Of a stretch of 64,000 nucleotides of DNA, positions 44,786-54,242 are shown piece after piece (position 1 is the first letter of the stretch; every line of letters starts with the position of its first letter). Source of the DNA: Streptomyces atroolivaceus (GTDB lineage: Bacteria; Actinomycetota; Actinomycetes; Streptomycetales; Streptomycetaceae). Location of the stretch: the NCBI RefSeq assembly GCF_000717025.1, contig NZ_JNXG01000007.1, positions 62,001 to 126,000 of the forward strand, read 5' to 3'. The notes beneath the pieces were generated by a model. It had not been told where the DNA came from. It ran no database searches and saw nothing but the letters and a program-made list of their open reading frames with translations. The position numbers and the translations under genes were made by a program.

Positions 44786-47083
44786 TCAGGGGCCGCGGAG
44801 TTCGTCGAGCCGTTCGCGTGCCTCCGAGACGGTTCGCGGGTCGGCGTCCGGACCCAACGACAGCACGCGGGAGTATACGGCGACGGCCTCCGAAGGTCGG
44901 CCGGCATCGAGCAACACGGTACCCAGGTCGATCAGCCTACGGCTCTCCAGCGACGTATTGCCCGTGTCGCAACATATGCGGACTGCCGTTCGCATATGAG
45001 TGAGCGACTCGTCCCACTGCTGCAACTCGGCGTACGCCAAACCCATGTTGCAGTGCAACTCGAGGCGGGTGATGTCGGCGACGTGCGGCTCGATGCGCTC
45101 AGCTGCCTTCTCCAGGAAGGCCTGGGTGCGCCGGTAGGACGTCAAGGCCTCCTGGGGTCGCCCCTGTGCCATCACACTCAGGGCATGGTTTTGCATGCAC
45201 TGAAGACTTCCGTGCACATCCCCTGCGGCTTCGAAGAGTTCGGCGGCCCTGACGACATCCTTGCCGGACATCGCGTGGTTACCGAGCTTACGGAAGGCCC
45301 AGGCGCGATACTGGTACGCCCAAGCCTCCTGCAGGGGGTCGCGTGCACGGCGAGCGGCGGCGAGGGCCTGGTCGGCACGGGCGATGCTGTCGTGGAAGCG
45401 CCCCTCGCACACGAGAAGCGCCCAAGCGTAGTAGTTGAGCTGGGTCGCTTCGAGGAGGGAATCTCCCAGCGCGTTCGCACACTCGGCGGCAGTGCGGAAG
45501 ATCTCCGGCCAGTGCACCCACGAGATCCACTGGTCGGAGAACCAGTGCAGCGCCTCTGCCACTTCGACCACGGTGGCGTGCTCACCCGCCTCGGCGGCCC
45601 TGCGCAGCGCAGCGAGCCAGTTGGCACCCTCAATCTTCAGCCACTGGCTGGCGAGATCGGCCGACGAGAGATCCACAGCCCCTCGCCAGCCCACCGGGAG
45701 AGCTCCGTGGTCGGGTTCGAACCAGCGGCCAGCAACTATCGTCGTATCCAGCAGCCAGTCGTCCAGGGCCGCCGCTGCCCGGTCGGCTGCCTCGGCGCTC
45801 TCGTCCGCCACGAGGCGGGTACGTGCGAACAGCCGCAGCAGATCGTGCAGCCGATAGCGTTCTCCGCTTGATCCCAACAGCCCCGCCTCAACCAGTTCTT
45901 CCAGTGTGTCCTCGGTGTCGAACAGCTCCTGTCCGGTTAGCTGGGCGGCACAGGCCACCCCCGCGTCCGGGCCCGCGACGAGCGCGAGTCTGCGGAACAT
46001 TTGGGCGGCCGTCGGGGTGAGCTGGCGATAGGAGAGGTCAAAGGCAGCCGGGACTCCGGTTTCGCCGGCGGACAGGAGGTCGAGCCTCCGGTCCTCCTGA
46101 GACAGGCTGTCGGCGAGTTTGCGCACCGACCAGCCCGTGCGGATGGCCAGCCAGTTGCCTGCCACCCGCAGGGCCAACGGCAGGTGTCCGCACAGGCTGG
46201 CCACCTCCGCGAGCGACACGGGGTCCGCCGCCGACCGTTCCGGTCCGATCAACCCGGTCAGGAAGACTTCGGCCTCTGCTGGTGTCAGCTCGCCCAAGGG
46301 GAGCCGGTAGACACTTTCCAGGCCCGTGAGCATGCGGCGGCTGGTCACCATCACCATTCCCGCACCGGCGCTCGGCAGCAGCGGGCGGACCTGGCCCTCG
46401 TCGCGTGCATTGTCCAGCACCAGCAGGCAGCGCCGTTCGGTCAAAAGCTGCCGGTACAACCCGGGGTGGCCCGGCAGCCCCGACTTCGCCAGATCGCGGT
46501 CTGCCACATGGAGAGCCTTGAGCACCGTGAGCATCAGCTCGGCCGGCCCTGGCGGATCGGCGTCCGTGCCGCGCAAGTCGACCACCAAGTGCCCATCCGG
46601 GAAATGATCCGACAGCTCACGCGCCGCTTGCAGCGCCAGGGTGGTCTTCCCCGTGCCGGGTGGCCCGGAGATCGCCACAGCCACCTGTCCCGCGTACCCC
46701 TCGGTGCCGCGACGGGCCGCGGCCCTCTCGGCGTGTTCGGTGAGCGACGCCAGCTCCCGGGTCCGGCCTACGAAGTCGACGACTCCGCCAGGGGCGGTCC
46801 GTACGCCGGCGAGACAGTAACGTGTGCCTCGCCCGGCTCTGGCAGCCGCCAGCAACCGCTCGCGGTCATCTTCGCCCAACCCCAGCCCGTGCGCGAGCGC
46901 CGCGACTGTCCGCCGCTGCGGCGCAGCACGCCGCCCACGCTCGAGATCTCCGATGCCCCGAACGCTTACTCCGGAGGCCTCGGCCAGACCTTCCAGCGTC
47001 AGCGAAGCGGCAACCCGCAGCCTGCGCAGCGCAACTCCGAACGCTCCGTGATCATCGGTCACTCCGGACTCCTCGTTCACCAT
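44786..47083 (-). CDS. STAND regulator: HTH-NB-ARC-TPR protein (copy 1)
   Basis: The 765-residue protein has an Xre-type helix-turn-helix (about 14-70, with EGLAEASGVSVRGIGDLERG). An NB-ARC ATPase follows, with P-loop SGPPGTGKTT (139-148), Walker B-like CLLVLDNARDE near 220 and GHLPLALRVAG near 310. A winged helix around 370-430 precedes TPR-like repeats to the C-terminus. Such SARP-related STAND proteins act as ATP-dependent switches for secondary metabolism or development. The binding site and signal are unknown. It is a clear paralogue of the gene at 49274. An AraC gene is transcribed away from it. Confidence 0.88.
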   Translation of the reverse strand: MVNEESGVTDDHGAFGVALRRLRVAASLTLEGLAEASGVSVRGIGDLERGRRAAPQRRTVAALAHGLGLGEDDRERLLAAARAGRGTRYCLAGVRTAPGGVVDFVGRTRELASLTEHAERAAARRGTEGYAGQVAVAISGPPGTGKTTLALQAARELSDHFPDGHLVVDLRGTDADPPGPAELMLTVLKALHVADRDLAKSGLPGHPGLYRQLLTERRCLLVLDNARDEGQVRPLLPSAGAGMVMVTSRRMLTGLESVYRLPLGELTPAEAEVFLTGLIGPERSAADPVSLAEVASLCGHLPLALRVAGNWLAIRTGWSVRKLADSLSQEDRRLDLLSAGETGVPAAFDLSYRQLTPTAAQMFRRLALVAGPDAGVACAAQLTGQELFDTEDTLEELVEAGLLGSSGERYRLHDLLRLFARTRLVADESAEAADRAAAALDDWLLDTTIVAGRWFEPDHGALPVGWRGAVDLSSADLASQWLKIEGANWLAALRRAAEAGEHATVVEVAEALHWFSDQWISWVHWPEIFRTAAECANALGDSLLEATQLNYYAWALLVCEGRFHDSIARADQALAAARRARDPLQEAWAYQYRAWAFRKLGNHAMSGKDVVRAAELFEAAGDVHGSLQCMQNHALSVMAQGRPQEALTSYRRTQAFLEKAAERIEPHVADITRLELHCNMGLAYAELQQWDESLTHMRTAVRICCDTGNTSLESRRLIDLGTVLLDAGRPSEAVAVYSRVLSLGPDADPRTVSEARERLDELRGP

Positions 47084-47866
47084 GCTCCCGTGGATTCCCG
47101 AGCACGGTCATCAGAAGTCTAGTGCGCACGAGTCTGCTGGTCACAGCCAGACAGACCGTCTTTGGGAGGCGGTGTCGGGCGCTCTTCGCCGGGTGGGTGG
47201 GGACAGCGCGAACGCCGGCGCAGTCGGCGGTTGCCCGGCATCCCGATGGTTGACTCTTGGCCCCCCGTGTAGGCGACATCTTCGTGCACAGCCTGGCGAC
47301 TGTGGCTCCGGCCGTCGGCCGCATATGCGGAACGACCGCTCCTTCTCAGAACCGCCCCGGGCGCCCGTGACGCGTCGGGGTGGCACAAGCACACCATTCC
47401 TTCACGTCGAGGTGGTGTACGGGACAGCCGTGAACCAGCACACTGCGTGAACCGGGCATGTCTCGGCCCCCTGCACTCCTTCGCGCACGGTGGTCGGCTC
47501 GTCCTGACGTTCTTCCCCGTACGCCTGCCGATCGTCCTCGATCGGCAGGCGCTGTCAGCCCACGGGCGCGCCGAAGGATCGGGGCTTGCCGCTCTGAGCT
47601 GGTCCTGCCGGTCGCCGCCCTCTGCGCCACATTCTGCCTGTCTTCTGCCTGGAGTGCCGTACGCCGAGCTGCTTGGCTGGTCACAGCGGGGAACCGGGCC
47701 GCAGTGCCGCCGTCCGGGCCCGTCGCAGGGGTTCTTCCCTCGACGGGACATCCGCACGTGCCCGGGCACGGCCGTCCCCTCTTCGAGGCGTCGAGCATCC
47801 GCCAGCCCGTGCGACCACGGGTATCCGAGGGCCCCGCCGGTATTGCACGGATGAGAGGAGAGCCGG
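47084..47866. other. Long intergenic stretch between divergent STAND and AraC genes
   Basis: Some 780 bp separate the two divergent starts. Apart from promoters it holds a strong hairpin at 47522-47551. I find no gene ending there, and open frames lack motifs. Confidence 0.45.
47522..47551. terminator. Strong orphan hairpin
   Basis: CGCCTGCCGATCG and CGATCGGCAGGCG form a perfect 13-bp stem with a TCCT loop. It resembles a terminator, yet no annotated gene ends here and both flanking genes start by reading away from it. Confidence 0.6.
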
Positions 47867-49024
47867 ATGAGTCCGGTGCTGACGACCACTTCGGTGCCCC
47901 AGGAACACAGACTCGCCTTTTGGCGCCAGGCCGTGGAACACGCGCTGGTGCCTGTGAACATCGTCGTGCGCGGCGGCCGCCCCTTCGAGGGGAGCATCGT
48001 CACTCACCGCGTGGGGGCCCTGCGGGTCTCGGCTGTCGCCGCCGACGCGTACCGCGTAAGTCGGACGGCGGCCCACATCACACGCTCACCGGAGCCCCTC
48101 GTGGCCATAGCACTGCAGACATCGGGCACGACGGTACTTACCCAGGACGGACTACAGGTCATCGCGAACCCTGATGACCTCTTCGTCTGGGACACGACGC
48201 GTCCCTATTTCTTGGACTTCCCCGAGCGCTTCTCCACCAGCGTCGTTCACATCCCTCGCCACATGCTGGGTCTCTCGGACGAGGAACTTCGAAGCGCCAC
48301 CGGCACTGTGTTCAGCACCGCCCAGGGGTGTGCCGCGGTATTGAAGCCGCTGCTCGCCACGGTCGTCGCCTCGGCGCACGTATTCTCCCCAGGTGCCGCG
48401 AGCGGTCTGGCGAACGGCTTCACCGATATTTTCGCTGCCCTGGTCGCCGAATCCACCGAAGGCGCGGAAACAGAGGTCTGGAACGCGCGGAATCAGTTCG
48501 TGCGACGCGTCCGCGCCCACATCGACGAGAACCTGGGGGATCCCGCCCTGTCACCGGAATCCGTCGCGAAGGCACACCACATCTCGGTGCGCTACCTGCA
48601 CCGGGTTTTCGAGGGCGAAGGCATCACCGTGAGCCGGCTCATCCAGCGGCGCAGGCTGGAGGAGTGCGCGCGTGAACTGGCTCGCAGCGGCCGGACCGCG
48701 CCCACTGTCTCGTCCATTGCGCAGCGGTGGGGATTCGTCAATCCCACCCACTTCAGCCGGGTCTTCCGTGGCGCGTACGGCCTTCCGCCCCGCGAATGGC
48801 GCTCCATGCGTCTGTCGGCCGGAGACTCAGGGCCCCGGACTGCTCGTACCGTGGCGATGTCCCCGCCTCAAGTCCTCGGGACGCCGGACACAACCGGGGC
48901 CGTGAAGGTTCGTGTGCCGCTGGCGCGGGGAGGCCGTGCCGACGGGCCCACCCGACGTCTTGGTGCACCGGGTGATTGTCCGCCGAGGCCGCTGCTCGGA
49001 GACAGGGGATCACCGGTGAGATGA
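47867..49024 (+). CDS. AraC-family transcriptional regulator (copy 1)
   Basis: The 385-residue protein has an N-terminal AraC_binding_2-type sensor domain (about 1-200), with ALRVSAVAADAYRVSRT and SPEPLVAIALQTSGTTVL. The AraC DNA-binding domain follows at about 212-312 (AKAHHISVRYLHRVFEGEG; VSSIAQRWGFVNPTHFSRVF). The last 70 residues are not AraC-like, and part of them is antisense to a MaoC-like remnant, so the reading frame probably runs on past its original end. It is a paralogue of the gene at 53018. The inducer is unknown. Confidence 0.88.
   Translation: MSPVLTTTSVPQEHRLAFWRQAVEHALVPVNIVVRGGRPFEGSIVTHRVGALRVSAVAADAYRVSRTAAHITRSPEPLVAIALQTSGTTVLTQDGLQVIANPDDLFVWDTTRPYFLDFPERFSTSVVHIPRHMLGLSDEELRSATGTVFSTAQGCAAVLKPLLATVVASAHVFSPGAASGLANGFTDIFAALVAESTEGAETEVWNARNQFVRRVRAHIDENLGDPALSPESVAKAHHISVRYLHRVFEGEGITVSRLIQRRRLEECARELARSGRTAPTVSSIAQRWGFVNPTHFSRVFRGAYGLPPREWRSMRLSAGDSGPRTARTVAMSPPQVLGTPDTTGAVKVRVPLARGGRADGPTRRLGAPGDCPPRPLLGDRGSPVR
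48909..48986 (-). pseudogene. Remnant of a MaoC-like hydratase antisense to the AraC tail
   Basis: Minus-strand codons read SADNHPVHQDVGWARRHGL and then PAPAAHE, almost the same as the MaoC signature of the intact gene at 28015 (SADNHPVHYDAEWARRHG...APVVHG). Only about 26 codons remain, without a start or a flanking domain. It marks where another gene once lay. Confidence 0.6.
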
Positions 49025-49273
49025 CGACTCCGGTTCCCGAGCTTCCGGACAGAACTCGTCGGAGGTGAGGAGGCGTGGGCCCGTGAGGGAAAGGAGCGCG
49101 GATACGTTCGTCGAAATGAACGGTTGACAGGGTGTGTCCCGAGCAGCCCTTCCTCGGCCTTCTGGGTTGGGGCGACTGCCCGGCGACCGGCTCCGTCGAC
49201 CAAGTTCGCGAAGACCTCACGCGGTCGGGCTCTGCGTCGCTTTCGAGTGCAACGTCGGCACACCTCTCTGCAC

Positions 49274-51592
49274 TCACAGAACCGAAGCGTTCCCTGCGGA
49301 GTCGAGCTGGGCAACCTGCGCGTGTGACTCCTCGACGCGGCGGGGGTCGGCGTCGGATCCGAGCTCGATGCAGGTCAGGAAGGCCTCCCGCGCTTCCGTG
49401 ACCCGGCCCGCATCAGCGAGCATTCGGCCCAGGTGGACCAGGTGGACGCTCATCACCGAGGCATTGCCCAGGTCATGGCTGACGCGCACCGCGTCCTGCA
49501 CGCTTCTGACGGCCTCGTCCCACCGCCCCAGCAGAGCAAGGCTCCTGCCCGTCCCGGAAAGAATGCCGATGCGCGTCGTCGTGGCGATGTGGGGCTCTAC
49601 CAGGGCGCCGGCCTCATCCAGGAAAGCATGGGTGCGCTGGTACGAGGCAAGGGCGGCCTCGGCATCCCCGTCCTCCAACAGATTCACGGATCGGGCGTGG
49701 TGAGCCTGAAGGCTGCCGTGGAGGTCGCCCGTGGATGCGAACAGGTCCGCCGCGTGGTCGCAGTGGCGAGCTGCTTCACCCGGTTGATTCAGGTTTCGAC
49801 AGGCCCATGCGCGGTAATAGTGCGCCCATGCCTGCTGGGCGGCGTCACCGGCCTTCAGCGCGATCGACAGCGCTCGGGCGGACAGAGGCAGACTCGCAGC
49901 GGGACGGCTCTCGCAGATGAGAACGGCCCAGGCGCAATAGTTGAGCTGAGTCGCTTCCATGACCGCGTCACCGAGTGTCTTGGCACTGCGCGCGGCCGTA
50001 CCGAACACCTCGGGCCAGTGCCCCCAGAAGATCCACTGGTCGGAGAACCAGTGGAGGGACTCAGCCACATCCACGACGAGCGCATGGTCGCCCGCCTCCG
50101 CCGCGGCACGCAGAGCAGTCAGCCAGTTCACTCCTTGTGTCTGCAGCCAGTCACGAGCCTTGTCAGCGGATGACAGATCCACCAGCCCCCGGAGGTCTGA
50201 AGGAGGCCCACCGTGATCCGGTTCGAACCAGCGGCCGGCGACCACGGTGGTTTCCAGCAACCAGCGATACAGATCGTCCCGAACCTTCTCTACCTCTCCG
50301 GGTTCCTCGTCGGCCTCCAGACGGACGTGCGCGTACAGGCGGAGCAGGTCGTGCAGCTTGAAGCGGTTTCCATGAGTACCGAGCAGGCCCGTTTCGATCA
50401 GCTCCCCCAGTGCGGCTTCCGCAGAGGGGAGATCCTGCCCGATCAGCCTCGCAGCGCAGGCCGGACCCGCGTCAGGACCGGGCACCAGAGCAAGGCGTCT
50501 GAAGAGGCGGGCGGCGTCAGGCGTGAGCTGATGATAGGACAGGTCGAACGCGGACGACACACGCATGTCGCCGGCGACCAGAGCGTCCAGACGGCGTTCC
50601 ACGACAGCCAGCCTCTCGGCCAGCCTACGCACGGTCCAGCTGGTGCGGGTCGCCAGCCAACTTCCTGCCACGCGCAGGGCGAGCGGAAGATACCCGCACT
50701 GCCGAGCCAGGTCCTCGAGTGCGGAAGACTCGGCGGACGCGCGGCGCGTCCCGATCATGGCGGTGAGGAACGCGACGGCCTCACAGGGAGCCAGCTCCCC
50801 CAGCACGAGCCGGCGCGCACCGTGAAGCCCGGTGAGCATGCGCCGGCTGGTCACCATCACCACCGCTCGACCGTGCGCCGGAAGTAGTTCTCGCACCTGG
50901 GCCTCATCCCGGGCATTGTCCAGGACCAGCAGGCAGCGCTTGTTGGAGAGGAAATCCCGGTACAAGGCAGAGTGCCCTTCGGGGCCTGCGGTCGCGAGCT
51001 CTTGGTCCGCCACGCCGAAGGCCTTGCAGATGCTCAGCATGAGCTCGGCCGTCGAGGCCGGCGTGTCGTCCATACCGCGCAGATCAAGAACCATCCTGCC
51101 GTCCGGGAAGCTGTTCGCCGACTCCTGCGCCGCATGGAGAGCGAGCGTGGTCTTTCCTGTGCCAGGCGGACCCGACACAGTCACCAACACCGGCCGGTGC
51201 CTCTCAAGGTTCGTCCCGGCGCTATCCGTCCGCTCCGACAGCAGCGTGATGAGCGAAGCCAACTCCTCCTCACGGCCTACGAAGTCGTCGATGCCGCGGG
51301 GAAAGGTGCGTACAGCGACGGAATCACGGCTTCCGGGGGACCCTCTCCGCGCAGCCGCGAGGAGTTCATCGCATCGGCGCTCGTCCAGACGTAGGCCGGA
51401 GGCGAGCGCTGCCACTGTCCGCCGTTGCGGTTCCGCACGCCGTCCTCGCTCGAGATCGCCGATTCCTCGGACGCTCACCCCCGAAGCTTCGGCCAGGTCT
51501 TTCACGGTCATGTCTGCATTCAGCCGGAGGTGCCGCAACAACACACCGAACGCCAGTTCCTCCCGGTTCATTTTCATGTCGCCGTCATTCAT
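49274..51592 (-). CDS. STAND regulator: HTH-NB-ARC-TPR protein (copy 2)
   Basis: The predicted 772-residue protein has the same layout as the one at 44786. An Xre-type HTH (DLAEASGVSVRGIGDLERGR) comes first, then P-loop SGPPGTGKTT at about 140-149 and CLLVLDNARDEAQV. CGYLPLALRVAGSWLATRT and C-terminal TPR-like helices with LHWFSDQWIFWGHWPEVF complete it. Many blocks are identical between the copies, so they arose by duplication. The start is uncertain: ATGs at 51592, 51577 and 51571 all lack a good ribosome site. It probably works as an ATP-dependent transcriptional switch. Confidence 0.87.
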   Translation of the reverse strand: MNDGDMKMNREELAFGVLLRHLRLNADMTVKDLAEASGVSVRGIGDLERGRRAEPQRRTVAALASGLRLDERRCDELLAAARRGSPGSRDSVAVRTFPRGIDDFVGREEELASLITLLSERTDSAGTNLERHRPVLVTVSGPPGTGKTTLALHAAQESANSFPDGRMVLDLRGMDDTPASTAELMLSICKAFGVADQELATAGPEGHSALYRDFLSNKRCLLVLDNARDEAQVRELLPAHGRAVVMVTSRRMLTGLHGARRLVLGELAPCEAVAFLTAMIGTRRASAESSALEDLARQCGYLPLALRVAGSWLATRTSWTVRRLAERLAVVERRLDALVAGDMRVSSAFDLSYHQLTPDAARLFRRLALVPGPDAGPACAARLIGQDLPSAEAALGELIETGLLGTHGNRFKLHDLLRLYAHVRLEADEEPGEVEKVRDDLYRWLLETTVVAGRWFEPDHGGPPSDLRGLVDLSSADKARDWLQTQGVNWLTALRAAAEAGDHALVVDVAESLHWFSDQWIFWGHWPEVFGTAARSAKTLGDAVMEATQLNYCAWAVLICESRPAASLPLSARALSIALKAGDAAQQAWAHYYRAWACRNLNQPGEAARHCDHAADLFASTGDLHGSLQAHHARSVNLLEDGDAEAALASYQRTHAFLDEAGALVEPHIATTTRIGILSGTGRSLALLGRWDEAVRSVQDAVRVSHDLGNASVMSVHLVHLGRMLADAGRVTEAREAFLTCIELGSDADPRRVEESHAQVAQLDSAGNASVL

Positions 51593-52068
51593 TACTTGGG
51601 TGAGTCCACCCGTTCCCTGGCTCGCAAATGCTGCCCTTCGCCGACACATTCTTGCCCATCAGTACCCATGGTCGAAATTGCGTTCCTGCTGCGGTGACGT
51701 AGGGTGAGCACGCATGCACAGGTCATCCGTGCGGCAGGAGTCACAGGCGCGAACGGCGTGCGAGCCGGGCGGCGTCCGGCCTCGCCTCCACGCAGCTCTA
51801 CCGGCCGAGCCGGCCGACCGGGCCTGGACGACTGCTCCGTGGGCGGGTCGCACGTCAGGCTGTCAAAGGGGATCACGCCGGCCCCTCGCCCGTCGGCCGC
51901 GGCTCTGTTCCGAGCACCACTCAATCGTTGACCGCCACGGTGTCCGTTCGCCGTGGCACTGAACGGCAGGAGCTTGGCGATGCCCTCGGCCCATGCCTTC
52001 TGCTGAACGCCGTCCCGTCGATCGAGGGCTTCTGGGACGTCCTCGCCGCAGGCCCCGGCGAACCCTCA
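51593..52068. other. Intergenic stretch, no gene recognised
   Basis: About 475 bp between the second STAND gene start and the EamA stop. A short plus-strand frame from 51928 has no recognised similarity. Confidence 0.4.
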
Positions 52069-53040
52069 TCAACCGCCCTCGGAGCCTGGTGGGCTGGGCT
52101 TGCGACGTAGAGCTCGGGTATTGGTCATCACGACACCGCCTATGACGACCGCGCCGCCGATCATCTGAGCAGCGTCAAAGTGACGGCCTGCGAGAACGGT
52201 GAATATCGCGGTGAATACGGTGATGAGATTGAGGAATACACCCGCACCGTTGGCGGGCATCAGTTGCAGTGCGCGGTTCCATAGCAGGTAAGAGAGTACC
52301 GACGGGAAGACCGCGATAAAAAGCAAGGAGGCGACGGCATCCGCACTCTTCGGGAGATTTGGACCGCCAGTGGCAACACTGAAGGGTGCAAGTATGGTGA
52401 CGGCCACTGCTGCTTGTACAACGGTGGAAGTTATCGGTGGCAAACGTGGTGCAAGCCGGCCGATGATCGTGTACGCGGTCCAGGCCCCGATCGCCCCGAT
52501 CATGAGGAGCTCGCCCGTTCCGAATCCGGTGTCCAGCAAAGCGGTCAGATCTCCGCCGCTGAGGACAACGAGGACACCGACAAGCGCGATCAGGACACCG
52601 GCTGTCGCTGCCGGGGTCAGGCGTTCACGCAAGAATCCGGCGGCAGCCAGAGTGATGAGCGCGGGATTGAACGCGTTGATGAGCGAGGCGTTGAAAGCGT
52701 CGGTGTACGACAGGGCGGCGTACAGCAACAAGTTGTATCCCGCCAGACCTGATACGCCGAGTGAGATCAGCCACGGCCAGGAACTGAGGACCTGCCGCCA
52801 ATGAGGTTTTTCGAGCACCTGAGCGATGGCGGCAAGCGGGACGAGTGCAGTCACCCAACGCAAAATGGTGAGGCTGAGGGGGTCGAGGCTCGCGACCGCG
52901 ATGGAGCCGACGACGTAATTGCCGGCCCAGAAAAGCGTTGCTCCTAGCAGACAGGCGACGGCGCCTCCGCGGACGCGTCGGGATGTGCTGCCTGGGGTGT
53001 TACCCAGGCGGTTCTCGCTACTCGTGCTCTTCATTTTCAT
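52069..53040 (-). CDS. EamA/DMT-family metabolite exporter
   Basis: The 323-residue membrane protein has ten hydrophobic segments in two EamA repeats: ACLLGATLFWAGNYVVGSIA near the start, and GELLMIGAIGAWTAYTIIGR opening the second. Drug/metabolite transporters of this type export amino acids or metabolites. The start lies inside the end of the upstream AraC gene, with possible starts at 53040, 53034 or GTG 53046. This 23-nt overlap suggests translational coupling. A role in exporting a product of the adjacent 2-oxo-acid decarboxylase pathway is conceivable. Confidence 0.87.
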   Translation of the reverse strand: MKMKSTSSENRLGNTPGSTSRRVRGGAVACLLGATLFWAGNYVVGSIAVASLDPLSLTILRWVTALVPLAAIAQVLEKPHWRQVLSSWPWLISLGVSGLAGYNLLLYAALSYTDAFNASLINAFNPALITLAAAGFLRERLTPAATAGVLIALVGVLVVLSGGDLTALLDTGFGTGELLMIGAIGAWTAYTIIGRLAPRLPPITSTVVQAAVAVTILAPFSVATGGPNLPKSADAVASLLFIAVFPSVLSYLLWNRALQLMPANGAGVFLNLITVFTAIFTVLAGRHFDAAQMIGGAVVIGGVVMTNTRALRRKPSPPGSEGG

Positions 53041-54157
53041 TGTCACCAGTGGTGCAGGGGCGCACTTCGAAGCCCGTAAGGCCCGAACGAACGACGTTTC
53101 CAGGAGGTTCGCCCAGTGAGCGAGTCGTTGTCGTGTCTGGCCGTCCAGGTATCACCTGCTCGGGAACCACGTGCACCGTCCTGCCCGCGTAGGTCGCACG
53201 CCCGACCTCCAAGCGCGTCGTGCGCCATTTGGCGGGGGAGAGGCCGTACGCGTTCCGGAACACCCTGCTGAAGTGGGTCGGATTGATGAAGCCCCAGCGC
53301 TGGGCGATGGCCGAAACGGTGGGTGCCGTGCGGCTCTGGTTGACCAGGTCACGCGCACACTCCTCGAGCCGACGTTGCCGGATCAGTCGACCGATGGTGA
53401 TGCCCTCGGTCTCGAAGAGTCGGTGGAGGTAGCGCACCGAGATGTGATGGGCGCGCGCCACGGACTCCGGTGACAGGGCGGGATCGGCCAGGTGTACGTC
53501 GATGTACTCACGTACGCGCTGCACGAGATGGTTCCGGGTGGGCCCTGTGCCCGCCGCTGATTCCTCGATCTGCTCGGTTACCAGGGTGGAGAAGAGATCG
53601 ATGAGGCCGTTGGCCAGCCCGCTGGCCGCAGGGGGCGAGTAGAGGTGAGCGGAGGAGACCACCGTGGTGAGAAGGGGTTTCAGGATTGCGGCGCACCCTT
53701 GGTTCGTCGCGATCGCACGGCCGCTGACGCTACTGAGCTCCGTCTCCGAGAGGGCAAGCATGTCGCGAGGGATGTATACCGTGCGGGTGGAATAGCGCTC
53801 CGGGTGATCGAGGACGTACGGGCGTGATGTTTGGTGGACGAAGAGGTCGCCCTCGTTCACAGTGGCCAGCCGGCCGTCCTGGATCAGCTCCGTCCGGCCC
53901 GTCGTCTGAACGCTCAGTGCCACCAGTGGCTCCGGCGACTGTGCTATGTGTGACGCTGTCCGCTTTACGCGTTGTGCGTCGGCCTCGACGGTGACCACCC
54001 GCAGGGCACCTACGTGTGCGGTGATGATCTGCCCGGTGAAGGGACCGTCCGCGTGCGGTAGGGCGGCCGCGGGAACCAGCGAGTGGTTCACCAGCTGGCG
54101 CCGGTGGGCGGTTCGGTGCCCGTCGGCGACCGTGGATGTGGTCGTCATCGTACTCAT
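53018..54157 (-). CDS. AraC-family transcriptional regulator (copy 2)
   Basis: This 379-residue regulator is a close paralogue of the one at 47867. It shares HVGALRVVTVEADAQRVKRT, SPEPLVALSVQTTGRTEL and the AraC HTH pair (ARAHHISVRYLHRLFETEG; VSAIAQRWGFINPTHFSRVF). ATG at 54157 has GGAG just upstream, and ATG at 54148 is an alternative. The long frame upstream to 54532 is a shadow of the decarboxylase gene. The C-terminal 60 residues after the HTH are unlike the tail of copy 1. It lies 85 bp after the decarboxylase and overlaps the exporter, so it may control them. Confidence 0.88.
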   Translation of the reverse strand: MSTMTTTSTVADGHRTAHRRQLVNHSLVPAAALPHADGPFTGQIITAHVGALRVVTVEADAQRVKRTASHIAQSPEPLVALSVQTTGRTELIQDGRLATVNEGDLFVHQTSRPYVLDHPERYSTRTVYIPRDMLALSETELSSVSGRAIATNQGCAAILKPLLTTVVSSAHLYSPPAASGLANGLIDLFSTLVTEQIEESAAGTGPTRNHLVQRVREYIDVHLADPALSPESVARAHHISVRYLHRLFETEGITIGRLIRQRRLEECARDLVNQSRTAPTVSAIAQRWGFINPTHFSRVFRNAYGLSPAKWRTTRLEVGRATYAGRTVHVVPEQVIPGRPDTTTTRSLGEPPGNVVRSGLTGFEVRPCTTGDNENEEHE

Positions 54158-54242
54158 CCGGCTCCACACCCCGATCTCTTTTCCTGCCGTCGGGCTCCGT
54201 ACGGAGAACAGGGAAGCAGGAGGGCGTTGTTGTACGGGATGG

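Noticed and set aside
47119..48003. 294-codon minus-strand frame
   Set aside because: It overlaps the AraC start and a hairpin, and its Arg/Ser/Pro-rich product shows no motif.
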